Part shown: positions 34,024-41,824 of the stretch, in pieces
Layout of the letters: each line of letters opens with the position of its first letter
How positions within the stretch are numbered: the stretch's first letter is position 1
Source of the DNA: Rhodospirillaceae bacterium
GTDB lineage: Bacteria; Pseudomonadota; Alphaproteobacteria; GCA-2731375
Reading direction: 5' to 3'
Assembly: GCA_018660265.1 (NCBI GenBank)
Contig: JABJKS010000083.1
Location: forward strand, 1-47,396
Length of the DNA: 47,396 nucleotides
Notes under the pieces: generated by a model
The model's database searches: none
Told to the model about the DNA's origin: nothing
Seen by the model: only the letters and a program-made list of their open reading frames with translations
Program-made: the position numbers and the translations under genes

Positions 34024-34755
34024 TCATATTTTACTTTGCCCCTCCAATTCAAGGGCTGTTGTGGCGCTGTCGATGCGGTCCCGCAACAGGGCGTCAAATT
34101 CCTTGCGGGGCAGGCCCGGAGGAATTGGTTCCAAAAACTGCAAAACAATCGTACCGGGATTGCGCAAAAACTGCCGCCGGGGCCAGAACAGACCGGAATT
34201 CAACGCCACCGGCACCACCGGAACATCCAATCCCCGATACAAGGCCGAGACACCGGGCTGATAGGGCACGTCGTCTGCGCCAGCGCCCGGCGCAGTACGG
34301 GTACCTTGGGGGAAAATCACGATAGCGCGGCCAAGGTCAGCCGCCGTCTTGGCATCCGCCAACATGGCGCGCAAGGCCTTGGTCCCGGCCTTGCGGTCCA
34401 CCGCAATCATCCGGGTTTTGCGGCACATCCAACCGTAAATGGGGATCGACAATAATTCTTTCTTCATAACCATGGCCGGGTCATCAAGGATCACGTGCCA
34501 GATCAAGGTATCCCAGGCGGATTGGTGTTTCGCCGCGACAATGGCGCCACCTTTGGGCCGATATTCCAAGCCACGATATTCGACCTTGATGCCCGCGCTC
34601 CACCGCATGAAAAAATTGACCCCCCGGGCCCATTGCCGCTGGCCCCAAACAATCACCGGGAAAGGCAGCAACAGGGCAGGTGAAAAGGCCACGACCATTG
34701 CGACGGACCAGGCATAAAACAGCAGATTGAATATGTTGGATCTAAAGGTGCGCAT
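34024..34755 (-). CDS. plsC: 1-acyl-sn-glycerol-3-phosphate acyltransferase
   Basis: PlsC acylates lysophosphatidate to phosphatidate at the inner membrane. The 243-residue protein has an N-terminal hydrophobic segment (about 8-35), acyltransferase motif I HQSAWDT (HX4D) near residue 77, the FPQGTR block near 150 and the VPVALNSG block near 180. GAGAGAGCC precedes the ATG. It is last in the ftsE-ftsX-ydcF-plsC run, separated from ydcF by 134 nt that contain a 73-bp palindromic repeat; the other junctions in the run are tight. Confidence 0.93.
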   Translation of the reverse strand: MRTFRSNIFNLLFYAWSVAMVVAFSPALLLPFPVIVWGQRQWARGVNFFMRWSAGIKVEYRGLEYRPKGGAIVAAKHQSAWDTLIWHVILDDPAMVMKKELLSIPIYGWMCRKTRMIAVDRKAGTKALRAMLADAKTAADLGRAIVIFPQGTRTAPGAGADDVPYQPGVSALYRGLDVPVVPVALNSGLFWPRRQFLRNPGTIVLQFLEPIPPGLPRKEFDALLRDRIDSATTALELEGQSKI

Positions 34756-34784
34756 GGCTCTCTCTTACTCTGCCGGTCCTGCTA

Positions 34785-34857
34785 GAGCAATTTTCAATTA
34801 ATTGGAATCGCCCCCGTCGCTCGATTGGCACGATCTAAGTGATTGGTTCAATTGCTC
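34785..34857 (+). repeat. 73-bp palindromic repeat, copy 2
   Basis: Starts GAGCAATTTTCAATTAATTG and ends GATTGGTTCAATTGCTC; the flanking TA/TA extends the inverted ends to TAGAGCAATT/AATTGCTCTA. It aligns with copy 1 (30320-30392, opposite strand) without gaps. The inner stem seen in copy 1 is retained mainly through G-U pairs and one mismatch. It fills most of the gap between ydcF and plsC. Confidence 0.85.
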
Positions 34858-34889
34858 TACTCTTAAAAGTCCCCGTGCCTTGGGCATGC

Positions 34890-35495
34890 TTAAAAAGAAA
34901 CATGCGCTAGGCGCACACCGATTAATGAAACCAGATACTTGCTGTATTCCACCGCCAGCAGCCGCAGGGTACCTGGATACATCCACCATTCCGCCAGCTT
35001 CACGTGCTCGGGCAAAACCGGATAGGCCTCCACCGTGATCCGTGGCATGGCGGCTTGAAACAACAACAGGCTGCGCGGCATGTGATAAGCGGCCGTGACC
35101 AGATGCAGGCTGTCATAGCCGCGCCGCTGCATCCACAGAGAGGTTTCAACAGCATTGCCCCTGGTATCGTGGGCCTGATAGCCAAGGTCAACGCAGCACT
35201 TAAACAAGCGGGCGGCCTCGGTGGTGCTGTTGCGCAGCTGCTTGGACGAAATAGCAGCATTGACGCCTGAAACCAGCAAACGCGCGCCCTTACCGGCAGA
35301 CAGCAATTGTAATCCGGCTTGCAAACGACCGCGGCCACCGGTCAAAACCACAATGGCATCGCTGTCCACGGGCCGGGCCAGGGTTCGGGTTGGCAGTTGG
35401 GTCGCAAACAGCAGAAAGCCGCCCAGCCAAAGCAGGGCAACTGCCACCACAACCGAGATTACCAACCGGATCGTCAGTCGTCCCAGCCTATTCAT
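34890..35495 (-). CDS. YdcF/DUF218 family protein
   Basis: The 201-residue protein has one N-terminal membrane helix (LTIRLVISVVVAVALLWLGG) and a DUF218 domain: DAIVVLTGGRGRLQAGLQLL near residues 46-65, LLVSGVN near 73, RGNAVETSLWM near 112-122 and LVTAAYHMPRS near 133-143. Related proteins (YdcF, SanA, ElyC) act at the envelope, and ElyC affects peptidoglycan precursors, but the reaction is not defined. Its ATG overlaps the ftsX stop (ATGA, 35492-35495), so translation is coupled to ftsX. Confidence 0.9.
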   Translation of the reverse strand: MNRLGRLTIRLVISVVVAVALLWLGGFLLFATQLPTRTLARPVDSDAIVVLTGGRGRLQAGLQLLSAGKGARLLVSGVNAAISSKQLRNSTTEAARLFKCCVDLGYQAHDTRGNAVETSLWMQRRGYDSLHLVTAAYHMPRSLLLFQAAMPRITVEAYPVLPEHVKLAEWWMYPGTLRLLAVEYSKYLVSLIGVRLAHVSF

Positions 35496-36409
35496 GGCAA
35501 TTGCGACAGTTCGCGCAGCACGGTGCGCCGGGCGGTAAACGCCGTCAGGGCCGCTGCGACCAAAGGCAAAAGGGCAAGTGACAACAGGGCAAAAGGCGAA
35601 AGAGTAAAATTGCCAAACAACGGCCCTTCCAAATCAGCTGCCAGGCGAGACAATATGAACAGCGCAATGGCGGTCACCGTCAATCCGATCAACCCGCCCT
35701 TCAATCCCATAGTTAAGGCGCGCCATTGGAACAGCCGTGCGATATAGCCATCCTGGGCACCCATGACATGGAGCAGCTGGACAACTTCTGCATGCGCCGT
35801 GAACGCCGCCCGGGTGCCGAATATCACCACCGCACAGGTGGCGAAACAGATCATCACCAGACAGGCCAGCATCATCCATTGCAACGACTGGCTTAACCGG
35901 ATCAATTTTCCCAGCCAGATCTGATGATCATCGATATGAATATCCGGGCCGATTTTTGCCAACCGCTTTGCCAGCAAAGACAGATCCGCCGGCTGGCCCG
36001 GTGACAGATGAACATCGATCAACTGGGGCAGGGGCAAATCACCGATCAGATTGCCCAGGCCATCCATACTGTTGTCGCCCAGCCAAGGTTCCAACAATTT
36101 GGCGATTTCCGCAGCGACCAAGGGCTCTGCCTTATTGATGCCCGCCGTCGCGACCAAGGCCTTCATCACCGCATTAAGCCGGGCTTGATCCAAGGTGTTC
36201 ACGTTGCCTTGGGGAACTTTACTGTTCTTCAAGGGCGGAATTTCCACCGTGATGGTGTTGGCCATATCATTGCGCCAGGTTCCCGTGGCTTGTTGCAGGG
36301 CCAGGGCGGCGGCACCCGCCAAGGCGGCAAAAAAGACCATTACCGCCACGACCCAGGGCAGAAAGCGGCCGGCACCTTCCGAATCGGGAATTAAATCCTC
36401 GGCTGCCAT
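35492..36409 (-). CDS. ftsX: Cell division protein FtsX (permease-like)
   Basis: FtsX is the membrane half of the FtsEX complex that controls peptidoglycan hydrolases at the septum. The 305 residues show an N-terminal helix (FLPWVVAVMVFFAALAGAAA), an extracytoplasmic domain (about 45-165) and three further helices (about 172-195, 222-245, 270-292) with the loop EVVQLLHVMGAQDGYIARLF typical of FtsX. Length is normal for alphaproteobacteria. It starts 6 nt after the ftsE stop and overlaps ydcF by 4 nt. Confidence 0.93.
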   Translation of the reverse strand: MAAEDLIPDSEGAGRFLPWVVAVMVFFAALAGAAALALQQATGTWRNDMANTITVEIPPLKNSKVPQGNVNTLDQARLNAVMKALVATAGINKAEPLVAAEIAKLLEPWLGDNSMDGLGNLIGDLPLPQLIDVHLSPGQPADLSLLAKRLAKIGPDIHIDDHQIWLGKLIRLSQSLQWMMLACLVMICFATCAVVIFGTRAAFTAHAEVVQLLHVMGAQDGYIARLFQWRALTMGLKGGLIGLTVTAIALFILSRLAADLEGPLFGNFTLSPFALLSLALLPLVAAALTAFTARRTVLRELSQLP

Positions 36410-36415
36410 GATCCC

Positions 36416-37153
36416 CTATCCATCCTCCGGCGTCGACATGGCGATGCGCGTGCCTTCACGAATAGCTTCACGGGTCGCACTTGGTGGCCGGTCGGTCGGG
36501 CCTGTCTGCAACACGCTACCGGTCAACACCAGGACGGGATGGGAAAACCGCCGCACCAAAGCATCATTGTGGGTTGCCACGACGACAGCCGTGCCGGATC
36601 GATGCAGTTCTTCGAACAAACGAACCAGGCGATAAGCAATGCGATCATCCACATTACCCGTCGGTTCATCCGCCAAAAGTAAACTGGGCTTTGAAATTAC
36701 GGCACGGGCAATGGCCACCCGCTGTTGTTCCCCGCCCGACAGGGTATCCGGGCTGTCAGCCAAACGGCTGCCAAGGCCAACCCAGTCCAGCAATTCTGAA
36801 ACATTATTGCGGGTACGTTTTTCATCCTCGCCCGCCAAACGCAGGGGCAGGGCAACGTTGTCAAACACGCTCAGATTACTTAGCAGGCGAAAATCCTGAA
36901 AGACCACGCCAATGCGCCGGCGCAAGGCCGGCAATTCACGGCGGCGGGCACGGCCGATATTCTTGCCAAAAACCTCCATGCTCCCCCGAGAGGGGAACAG
37001 GCCCAGATACATCAGCTTCAGCAATGACGATTTACCCGCACCCGATGCGCCGGTTAAAAAATGGAAGCTGCCCGGTTCAATATGCAAGTTGATGTCACGC
37101 AGAACTTCGGGCCCCACGCCATAACGTACACCAACATTTTCAAAGCGAACCAT
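36416..37153 (-). CDS. ftsE: Cell division ATP-binding protein FtsE
   Basis: ABC ATPase with Walker [10 protein letters not shown] near residue 36, Q-loop [20 protein letters not shown], signature [14 protein letters not shown] near 138 and Walker [15 protein letters not shown] near 158, the last being highly FtsE-like. Residues after about 215 ([20 protein letters not shown]) form an extra tail relative to short FtsE proteins. The start at 37153 ([12 protein letters not shown]) matches the family; the longer frame does not. A 14-bp tandem duplication covers this start and creates a second, out-of-frame ATG 14 nt upstream. The divergent DUF3426 gene begins 265 nt away. Confidence 0.94.
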   Translation of the reverse strand: MVRFENVGVRYGVGPEVLRDINLHIEPGSFHFLTGASGAGKSSLLKLMYLGLFPSRGSMEVFGKNIGRARRRELPALRRRIGVVFQDFRLLSNLSVFDNVALPLRLAGEDEKRTRNNVSELLDWVGLGSRLADSPDTLSGGEQQRVAIARAVISKPSLLLADEPTGNVDDRIAYRLVRLFEELHRSGTAVVVATHNDALVRRFSHPVLVLTGSVLQTGPTDRPPSATREAIREGTRIAMSTPEDG

Positions 37154-37170
37154 TCGAAGCGAACCATCCG
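37143..37170. repeat. 14-bp tandem duplication over the ftsE start codon
   Basis: AAGCGAACCATTCG (37143-37156) is followed directly by AAGCGAACCATCCG (37157-37170), one base different. Each unit carries an ATG on the minus strand; the downstream one (37151-37153) is the ftsE start, the other is out of frame. Confidence 0.8.
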
Positions 37171-37418
37171 ATGCGGCCAAACAGGTACGAACGAGACGAC
37201 CGCGCCCTCTCGTCACAGGCTTATACCACATCGCAATGATAATCGATGGGACTGATGGGGTTTCGCAAAAAAACTATTCTGGAAAAAAGGCACCTCGAAT
37301 GGACCGGGTGGATTGCGCCATCCGACGATCACGGCTAATTTCGTCTGGCAGTCGATGTCGGCTGAACACATGGTATTCATATATCTGTACTTATTGGCTT
37401 CGTTCATCGGTAGATTGC

Positions 37419-38255
37419 ATGATCCTAACCTGCCCAGCCTGTGAAACGCGTTTTGCCGTTGATGCCGCCGTGCTTGGCAAAGCGGGCCGTAAGGTGCGTT
37501 GCGCCAAGTGCGGCGACAGTTGGCATCAGATGCCTGAGCAGGATCCCCCGGAAATTCCCATGACACCTGCTGCACCGAAACCTGAGACGCCGGTTCCAGT
37601 CGATGAAGGGGACGATGAAACCGACGCGGCAACAGAAATCGATTCGGAAGATGATGCAGCCGATGACGATGCGGCCGATGACGACGAAGATGCCGCAGAA
37701 CCGGAAAACAAGAAGGATCGCCGCGCCAAGGATCGGGCCAAGCGGGCAGCGGGCCGCAAAGCGAAAGACGGAAATGCCGATGGCCAGGACGGTGTCGGGG
37801 ACGGTGTCTGGGGCGGGCGCAAAGGCGGCCTGATCGGATGGCTGGTTCTATGTCTGGTTTTGGCCGGAATTGGCGGTGGTGGCTTTTTCTACCAAGATAA
37901 AATTGTTGAGATTTGGCCCCCTGCGGGACAACTCTATGACCTGATCGGCAACGCCACCGGGCCGGCAAAATTCGGCCTGGCAATCCAGAATGTGAAATGG
38001 GAGCACAAGCGCGAAAAGGGTAAGCCGGTGTTGGTGGTTCGGGGGGATGTAATCAATATTTCCGACGAACCCCAATCCGTGCCTCGGTTGCGCGTTATAA
38101 TCCGGGATGAAAATGGCCGCCGTCTGTTCCGTTGGACGGTCACCACAGCCCTGAATAATTTGGAAGCGGGCCAGGGCACAGCCTTCACCACCCGTCTTGC
38201 CAATCCACCGGATGGGGCCCGTAGCCTGGCCGTAACATTTCTGGTGCAGCCATGA
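37419..38255 (+). CDS. Zinc-ribbon (MJ0042-type) DUF3426 membrane protein
   Basis: The 278-residue protein starts with an MJ0042-type zinc ribbon (CPACETRFAVD ... VRCAKCGDSWHQ, residues 5-35, four Cys), continues with a Pro-rich and strongly acidic linker (about 45-95; runs of D/E), a basic stretch (KKDRRAKDRAKRAAGRKAKD), one transmembrane helix (GLIGWLVLCLVLAGIGGGGF near 137-156) and a DUF3426 domain to the end. The topology implies a cytoplasmic zinc ribbon and a periplasmic C-domain. Function is not established; the gene is often near ftsEX. Its stop overlaps the hpt start (ATGA), implying co-translation. Confidence 0.9.
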   Translation: MILTCPACETRFAVDAAVLGKAGRKVRCAKCGDSWHQMPEQDPPEIPMTPAAPKPETPVPVDEGDDETDAATEIDSEDDAADDDAADDDEDAAEPENKKDRRAKDRAKRAAGRKAKDGNADGQDGVGDGVWGGRKGGLIGWLVLCLVLAGIGGGGFFYQDKIVEIWPPAGQLYDLIGNATGPAKFGLAIQNVKWEHKREKGKPVLVVRGDVINISDEPQSVPRLRVIIRDENGRRLFRWTVTTALNNLEAGQGTAFTTRLANPPDGARSLAVTFLVQP

Positions 38256-38818
38256 AAGCAGATGAAGACAATGTTGGGCGACCGCCCGGCACCGTGGAAA
38301 TGCTGTATTCAGCGGCGGAAATCGGGGCTCGCGTTGGTGCCCTGGCGACCGAAATCGCTGATAACATGGGTCCCGATATCATGGTGGTGGCCGTCCTGAA
38401 GGGCAGCTTTGTCTTCACCGCCGATTTGTTGCGCGCGCTGCACCATCACGGGGTACATCCGCGGATAGATTTCATGACACTATCGAGCTATGGCACAGGC
38501 ACACAAAGCAGCGGCGATGTTATCATTACCCGGGATATCACCGATGACGTCCACGGTGCCAAGATCCTGTTGATCGATGATATTCTGGAATCCGGACGCA
38601 CCCTGGCCTTTGCCCGGGAATTGCTGGAGGCGCGCGGGGCGGAGGTTGTGCAACTGTGCGTCCTGTTGGACAAACCGGAGAAGCGAAAAATCGATGTGAA
38701 CGCCGATTACGTGGGATTTGCCATTGGCGATGCGTTTGTCGTTGGCTATGGCCTGGATTATGCGCATTATTATCGCGAACTGCCCTATATTGGCAGCTTG
38801 GATTTGAATTCCGGGTAA
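38252..38818 (+). CDS. hpt: Hypoxanthine phosphoribosyltransferase
   Basis: Purine salvage enzyme that converts hypoxanthine (and often guanine) with PRPP to the nucleotide. The 188-residue protein has VVAVLKGSFVFTADLLRAL near residue 46, the PRPP-binding motif LLIDDILESGRTLAF near 107-121 and the base-binding segment ADYVGFAIGDAFVVGYGLDY near 151-170. It lies between the DUF3426 gene (4-nt overlap) and cpdR (18-nt gap), a likely three-gene transcript. Confidence 0.95.
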   Translation: MKADEDNVGRPPGTVEMLYSAAEIGARVGALATEIADNMGPDIMVVAVLKGSFVFTADLLRALHHHGVHPRIDFMTLSSYGTGTQSSGDVIITRDITDDVHGAKILLIDDILESGRTLAFARELLEARGAEVVQLCVLLDKPEKRKIDVNADYVGFAIGDAFVVGYGLDYAHYYRELPYIGSLDLNSG

Positions 38819-38836
38819 CTTGATTGAGGGAATGGC

Positions 38837-39199
38837 GTGGCAAAGATATTGGTTGCTGAGGATGAGGAGGCCGTCCGCAGTCTTGTTGCCCGTGTTTTGA
38901 GTATCAATGATCATGACGTAAAGGCCGTGGCTGACGGCTCGGCCGCATTGGAAGCGTTGAGCCTGGATCAGTATGATCTGTTGTTGACTGATATTGTCAT
39001 GCCCAATGTAGACGGTATCGCCCTGGCCCTGAAGGCATCAGCGGAATATCCCGGCCTGCGCATCCTGATGATGACCGGTTATGCGGAGCAGAAACGGCGG
39101 GCCCATAACCTGGATGTCTTGATCCATGACGTCATCTCGAAACCTTTCACAATCGATGAACTGGCCGCTGCGGTCGAGCGGACATTGGCAGCGGAATAA
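38837..39199 (+). CDS. cpdR: CpdR-like single-domain response regulator
   Basis: A 120-residue receiver domain without output domain. It has the acidic pocket in LVAEDEEAVR, phospho-acceptor Asp in YDLLLTDIVMPNVDGIALAL near 52, the Thr in MMTGYAEQKRRAHN and Lys in ISKPFTIDEL. Sequence features (GYAEQKRRAHNLDVLIHDVI) match CpdR, the adaptor that primes ClpXP for PleD and other substrates in Caulobacter. It starts with GTG at 38837 after GAGGGA. Phosphorylation would come from a CckA-ChpT relay encoded elsewhere; no phosphotransferase is in the window. Confidence 0.9.
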   Translation: MAKILVAEDEEAVRSLVARVLSINDHDVKAVADGSAALEALSLDQYDLLLTDIVMPNVDGIALALKASAEYPGLRILMMTGYAEQKRRAHNLDVLIHDVISKPFTIDELAAAVERTLAAE

Positions 39200-39212
39200 G
39201 CATTGCTGCCAT

Positions 39213-39242
39213 TCGCGCATGTCTACTTGTAAACATGCGCGA
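39213..39242. terminator. Hairpin between cpdR and a convergent gene
   Basis: TCGCGCATGT (39213-39222) and ACATGCGCGA (39233-39242) form a perfect 10-bp stem with a 10-nt loop, placed 14 nt after the cpdR stop and 30 nt after the end of the convergent enolase-superfamily gene. There is no T-run on either strand, so it may be a weak bidirectional terminator or an RNA 3' end stabiliser. Confidence 0.45.
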
Positions 39243-39271
39243 TCAATACGGAATTTCCAGGGCCGGCGATC

Positions 39272-40363
39272 CTAAGGCGTAATCGCAAAATCCTTCAACA
39301 CTTCCTTTCGAAAGACCAGGCCATGGCCGGGACGGTTGGGCGGGCTTAGCATATTGCCCACGGGCAGCACCGGTTCGACCCAGACATCATCAAGAAAATC
39401 TACATATTCCAGGACGTCCGGATTGGGGATAGCCGCCATCACCTGCACCATCAATTCGTGGAACAAATGCGGAGCAATGCGAATGCCCTTGGCATGCGCC
39501 AAAGTGGCGATGCGGCGCATCTGAGTGAGACCGCCGCGCATCATGTCAGGTTGCAGGATGGGTATCTTCGGGTTGTCGAAAAATGGCGATAAATCGTAGT
39601 GGGTGAAATGGCTTTCGCCGCCCACCACGCGGGTTTTCAGGGCATCGGCAATGCGGAAGTAACCGGCGAAATCCTCGGCCACCACCGGTTCCTCCAACCA
39701 GTAGATGTCATAATCATCCAGGCGGCGACCGACTTCTATCGCCTCATCCGCTGTCCAAGCCATATTGACATCGACCATTATGGCGATGCCGTCCCCCACC
39801 GCATCCCGCATGGCAGCCACATTAGCCACGTCCGTGGCATGGTCATACATATGCCCGGTCTGCATCTTGATGGCGTCAAAACCCCTGGCGATATAGGCCT
39901 GGGCCTTTTCGATCATGCCCTCCCGGCCCAAGCCCCGCCAGCAACCGGAACCATAAGCTGGTATCGGGCCACTATTTTGCGCCCCGCCCCACAGTTGATA
40001 CAAAGGCAGCCCCGCCGCCTTTCCCAGGGCATCCCAAAGTGCGATGTCGATAGCTGACTGGGCAAATACCGTGACGCCCATGCGCCCAACCCAATAAGTA
40101 GCCTGCCAGATATCCTGCCAGATCGCCTCCACCTCGGCGATGGAACGGCCCAGCACGACGGGGGCAATCAATTCGTCTATACAGGCCTGAATGGTACGCA
40201 GGCCGCCCGACAACACCATCAAATAGCCCATGCCCGTAATGCCCGAGGCGGTTTCGATCTCGACCACCAGGATCTCCCTGGGCCGGTTATAGCCAACGCT
40301 CCACCGGGGGGGATCTGTAAACGGCATTGAAAGTGCAGTGGTGCGGATATCCTTGACGATCAT
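39272..40363 (-). CDS. Enolase-superfamily enzyme (mandelate racemase/muconate lactonizing type)
   Basis: The 363-residue protein has the N-terminal capping domain (residues 1-125) and the barrel with metal ligands Asp in IMVDVNMAW, Glu in YWLEEPVV and Glu in VVGGESHFTH. The usual KxK base motif reads IKMQTG, so the second Lys is Gln; the catalytic His is probably in IAPHLFHEL. These features point to an acid-sugar dehydratase or racemase in the MR subgroup with an altered base; the substrate cannot be named. GGGAAGTATTCTC precedes the ATG. It is divergent from the dCTP deaminase gene with a 220-bp spacer. Confidence 0.88.
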   Translation of the reverse strand: MIVKDIRTTALSMPFTDPPRWSVGYNRPREILVVEIETASGITGMGYLMVLSGGLRTIQACIDELIAPVVLGRSIAEVEAIWQDIWQATYWVGRMGVTVFAQSAIDIALWDALGKAAGLPLYQLWGGAQNSGPIPAYGSGCWRGLGREGMIEKAQAYIARGFDAIKMQTGHMYDHATDVANVAAMRDAVGDGIAIMVDVNMAWTADEAIEVGRRLDDYDIYWLEEPVVAEDFAGYFRIADALKTRVVGGESHFTHYDLSPFFDNPKIPILQPDMMRGGLTQMRRIATLAHAKGIRIAPHLFHELMVQVMAAIPNPDVLEYVDFLDDVWVEPVLPVGNMLSPPNRPGHGLVFRKEVLKDFAITP

Positions 40364-40396
40364 GAGAATACTTCCCTTTCCGGATCGATAATGGCC

Positions 40397-40489
40397 TGTG
40401 AATAACCTTAATAACGGGGACGAATGCCCTATGTTATTGCGCCTGCGGCCATTCGCAAAGCAAAGTTTATGATCATGTTCTGTGGATAA
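40397..40489. promoter_or_regulatory. Two DnaA-box-like 9-mers in the dcd upstream region
   Basis: TGTGAATAA (40397-40405; reverse TTATTCACA) and TGTGGATAA (40481-40489; reverse TTATCCACA) both fit TTATNCACA exactly and share an orientation, 84 bp apart, in the 220-bp divergent spacer. The region is relatively A+T-rich. No further boxes, iterons or replication genes are nearby, so DnaA-linked control of dcd is more likely than an origin. Confidence 0.4.
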
Positions 40490-40583
40490 GTTGACCGGGG
40501 GGAAATGCGCAAGCTGTTGGATTCACAGTCAATTTCGTGTAACCTACCGTTGCGGACAAAAGCCTGACCAGGCGCGCCATGGG

Positions 40584-41747
40584 ATGAGTAACGCAATGTC
40601 GAACGCCAATGATCAGGTAGAACAGGATGCCGGAAAGAGTACGGGCAGTGGTATGGGAATCTTACCCTGCCAGGCCATTGCAGCCCTGTGGCGGGATGGA
40701 GAAATCACCGCCAATCAACCCTTGTTGGAGGGGCAGATCCAACCATCCAGCCTTGATCTACGCCTAGGCGATGTGGCCTACCGGGTCCGCGCCTCCTTTC
40801 TGCCGGGGCGGGGTCACAATATGGCGGAAAAAATCGAACGCTTTACCATGCACACGGTGGACCTGACCAAAGGTGCCGTGCTGGAAAAAGGTTGTGTCTA
40901 TATTGTGCCGTTGATGGAACGGCTGGCCCTGTCAGACAGGCTGTCGGGGATTGCCAATCCGAAAAGCTCCACCGGGCGTCTGGACGTTTTTACCCGGTTG
41001 ATCACCGATGGTGCCAGAGAATTCGATCGCGTCGATGCCGGTTATCATGGCCCACTGTATGCGGAAATCGCGCCCTGCACCTTTTCGATCCTTGTCCGCA
41101 CCGGGGGTAGGCTGAACCAGCTGCGTCTGCGGCGCGGCGAACAACGGCTATCGGACGCCGAATTATCCAGGTTGCATCAACGCACCCCCCTGGTTCATGG
41201 GCCGGCAGGGCAGGAAAACATTTCCGGTGGTATTGGCCTGACCGTCGATCTGGACGGTATCGGCGACGGTGCCTTGATCGGCTACAAGGCGCGACCCCAT
41301 TCGCCGCTGATCGATATTGAAAAAATTGCCTACTACGATCCGGCTGATTTCTGGGAGCCTATATATGCCGATACAGGCAGCCATTCCGGCCTGGTCCTGA
41401 ACCCGGATGATTTCTATATCCTGGCCAGCCAGGAAGCGGTATCCGTGCCCCCGGATCATGCTGCCGAAATGGTCGCCTACGATACACTGGTGGGGGAGTT
41501 CCGGGTTCATTATGCGGGCTTTTTCGATCCCGGTTTTGGCTGGGCAGCGGCAGGCGGTGCCGGTACCCGGGCGGTGCTGGAAGTGCGCAGCCATGACGTG
41601 CCGTTCCTGTTGGAACACGGCCAAACCGTCGGTCGCCTGGTCTACGAGCGCCTGACCTCAACACCTGACCGGATCTATGGCCAGAACATCGGATCCAACT
41701 ACCAAAAGCAATCACTGGCCCTGGCCAAACAGTTCAAACGGGACTAG
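40584..41747 (+). CDS. dcd: 2'-deoxycytidine 5'-triphosphate deaminase (long, two-domain type)
   Basis: This enzyme deaminates dCTP to dUTP. At about 387 residues it is the long alphaproteobacterial form with two dUTPase-like domains: the first holds IQPSSLDLRLGDVAYRVRAS and IANPKSSTGRLDVFTRLITD with ITDGAREFDRVDAGYHGPLY, the second EAVSVPPDHAAEMVAYDTLV with FDPGFGW and LEVRSHDVPFLLEHGQTVGR. The N-terminus is polar and disordered; starts at 40584 and 40596 are both possible, and the frame open from 40482 is not supported. It lies next to DnaA-like boxes and converges on the pentapeptide gene. Confidence 0.9.
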   Translation: MSNAMSNANDQVEQDAGKSTGSGMGILPCQAIAALWRDGEITANQPLLEGQIQPSSLDLRLGDVAYRVRASFLPGRGHNMAEKIERFTMHTVDLTKGAVLEKGCVYIVPLMERLALSDRLSGIANPKSSTGRLDVFTRLITDGAREFDRVDAGYHGPLYAEIAPCTFSILVRTGGRLNQLRLRRGEQRLSDAELSRLHQRTPLVHGPAGQENISGGIGLTVDLDGIGDGALIGYKARPHSPLIDIEKIAYYDPADFWEPIYADTGSHSGLVLNPDDFYILASQEAVSVPPDHAAEMVAYDTLVGEFRVHYAGFFDPGFGWAAAGGAGTRAVLEVRSHDVPFLLEHGQTVGRLVYERLTSTPDRIYGQNIGSNYQKQSLALAKQFKRD

Positions 41748-41773
41748 CCGGGACCACTAGACTCTTAAGAATC

Positions 41774-41824
41774 GTGGTGCGCGAGACACGAAACAAAAGG
41801 ACTCTTCTGTTTCGCTCGCACCAC
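41774..41824. terminator. Long hairpin between dcd and the pentapeptide gene
   Basis: GTGGTGCG (41774-41781) pairs with CGCACCAC (41817-41824), and inside it CGAAACA pairs with TGTTTCG, giving an interrupted stem of about 15 bp with a loop around AAAGGACTCT. The distal arm touches the stop codon of the minus-strand pentapeptide gene (41824-41826). No T-run follows on either strand. Position between convergent genes suggests bidirectional termination or RNA 3'-end protection. Confidence 0.5.

Noticed and set aside
38837-39199. Response regulator partner of the histidine kinase at 11324
   Set aside because: 26 kb apart, and the receiver has CpdR-specific features; CpdR proteins are served by the CckA-ChpT relay in studied species.
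40364-40583. Replication origin
   Set aside because: Only two DnaA boxes, no clustered A+T-rich repeats and no replication genes beside it.
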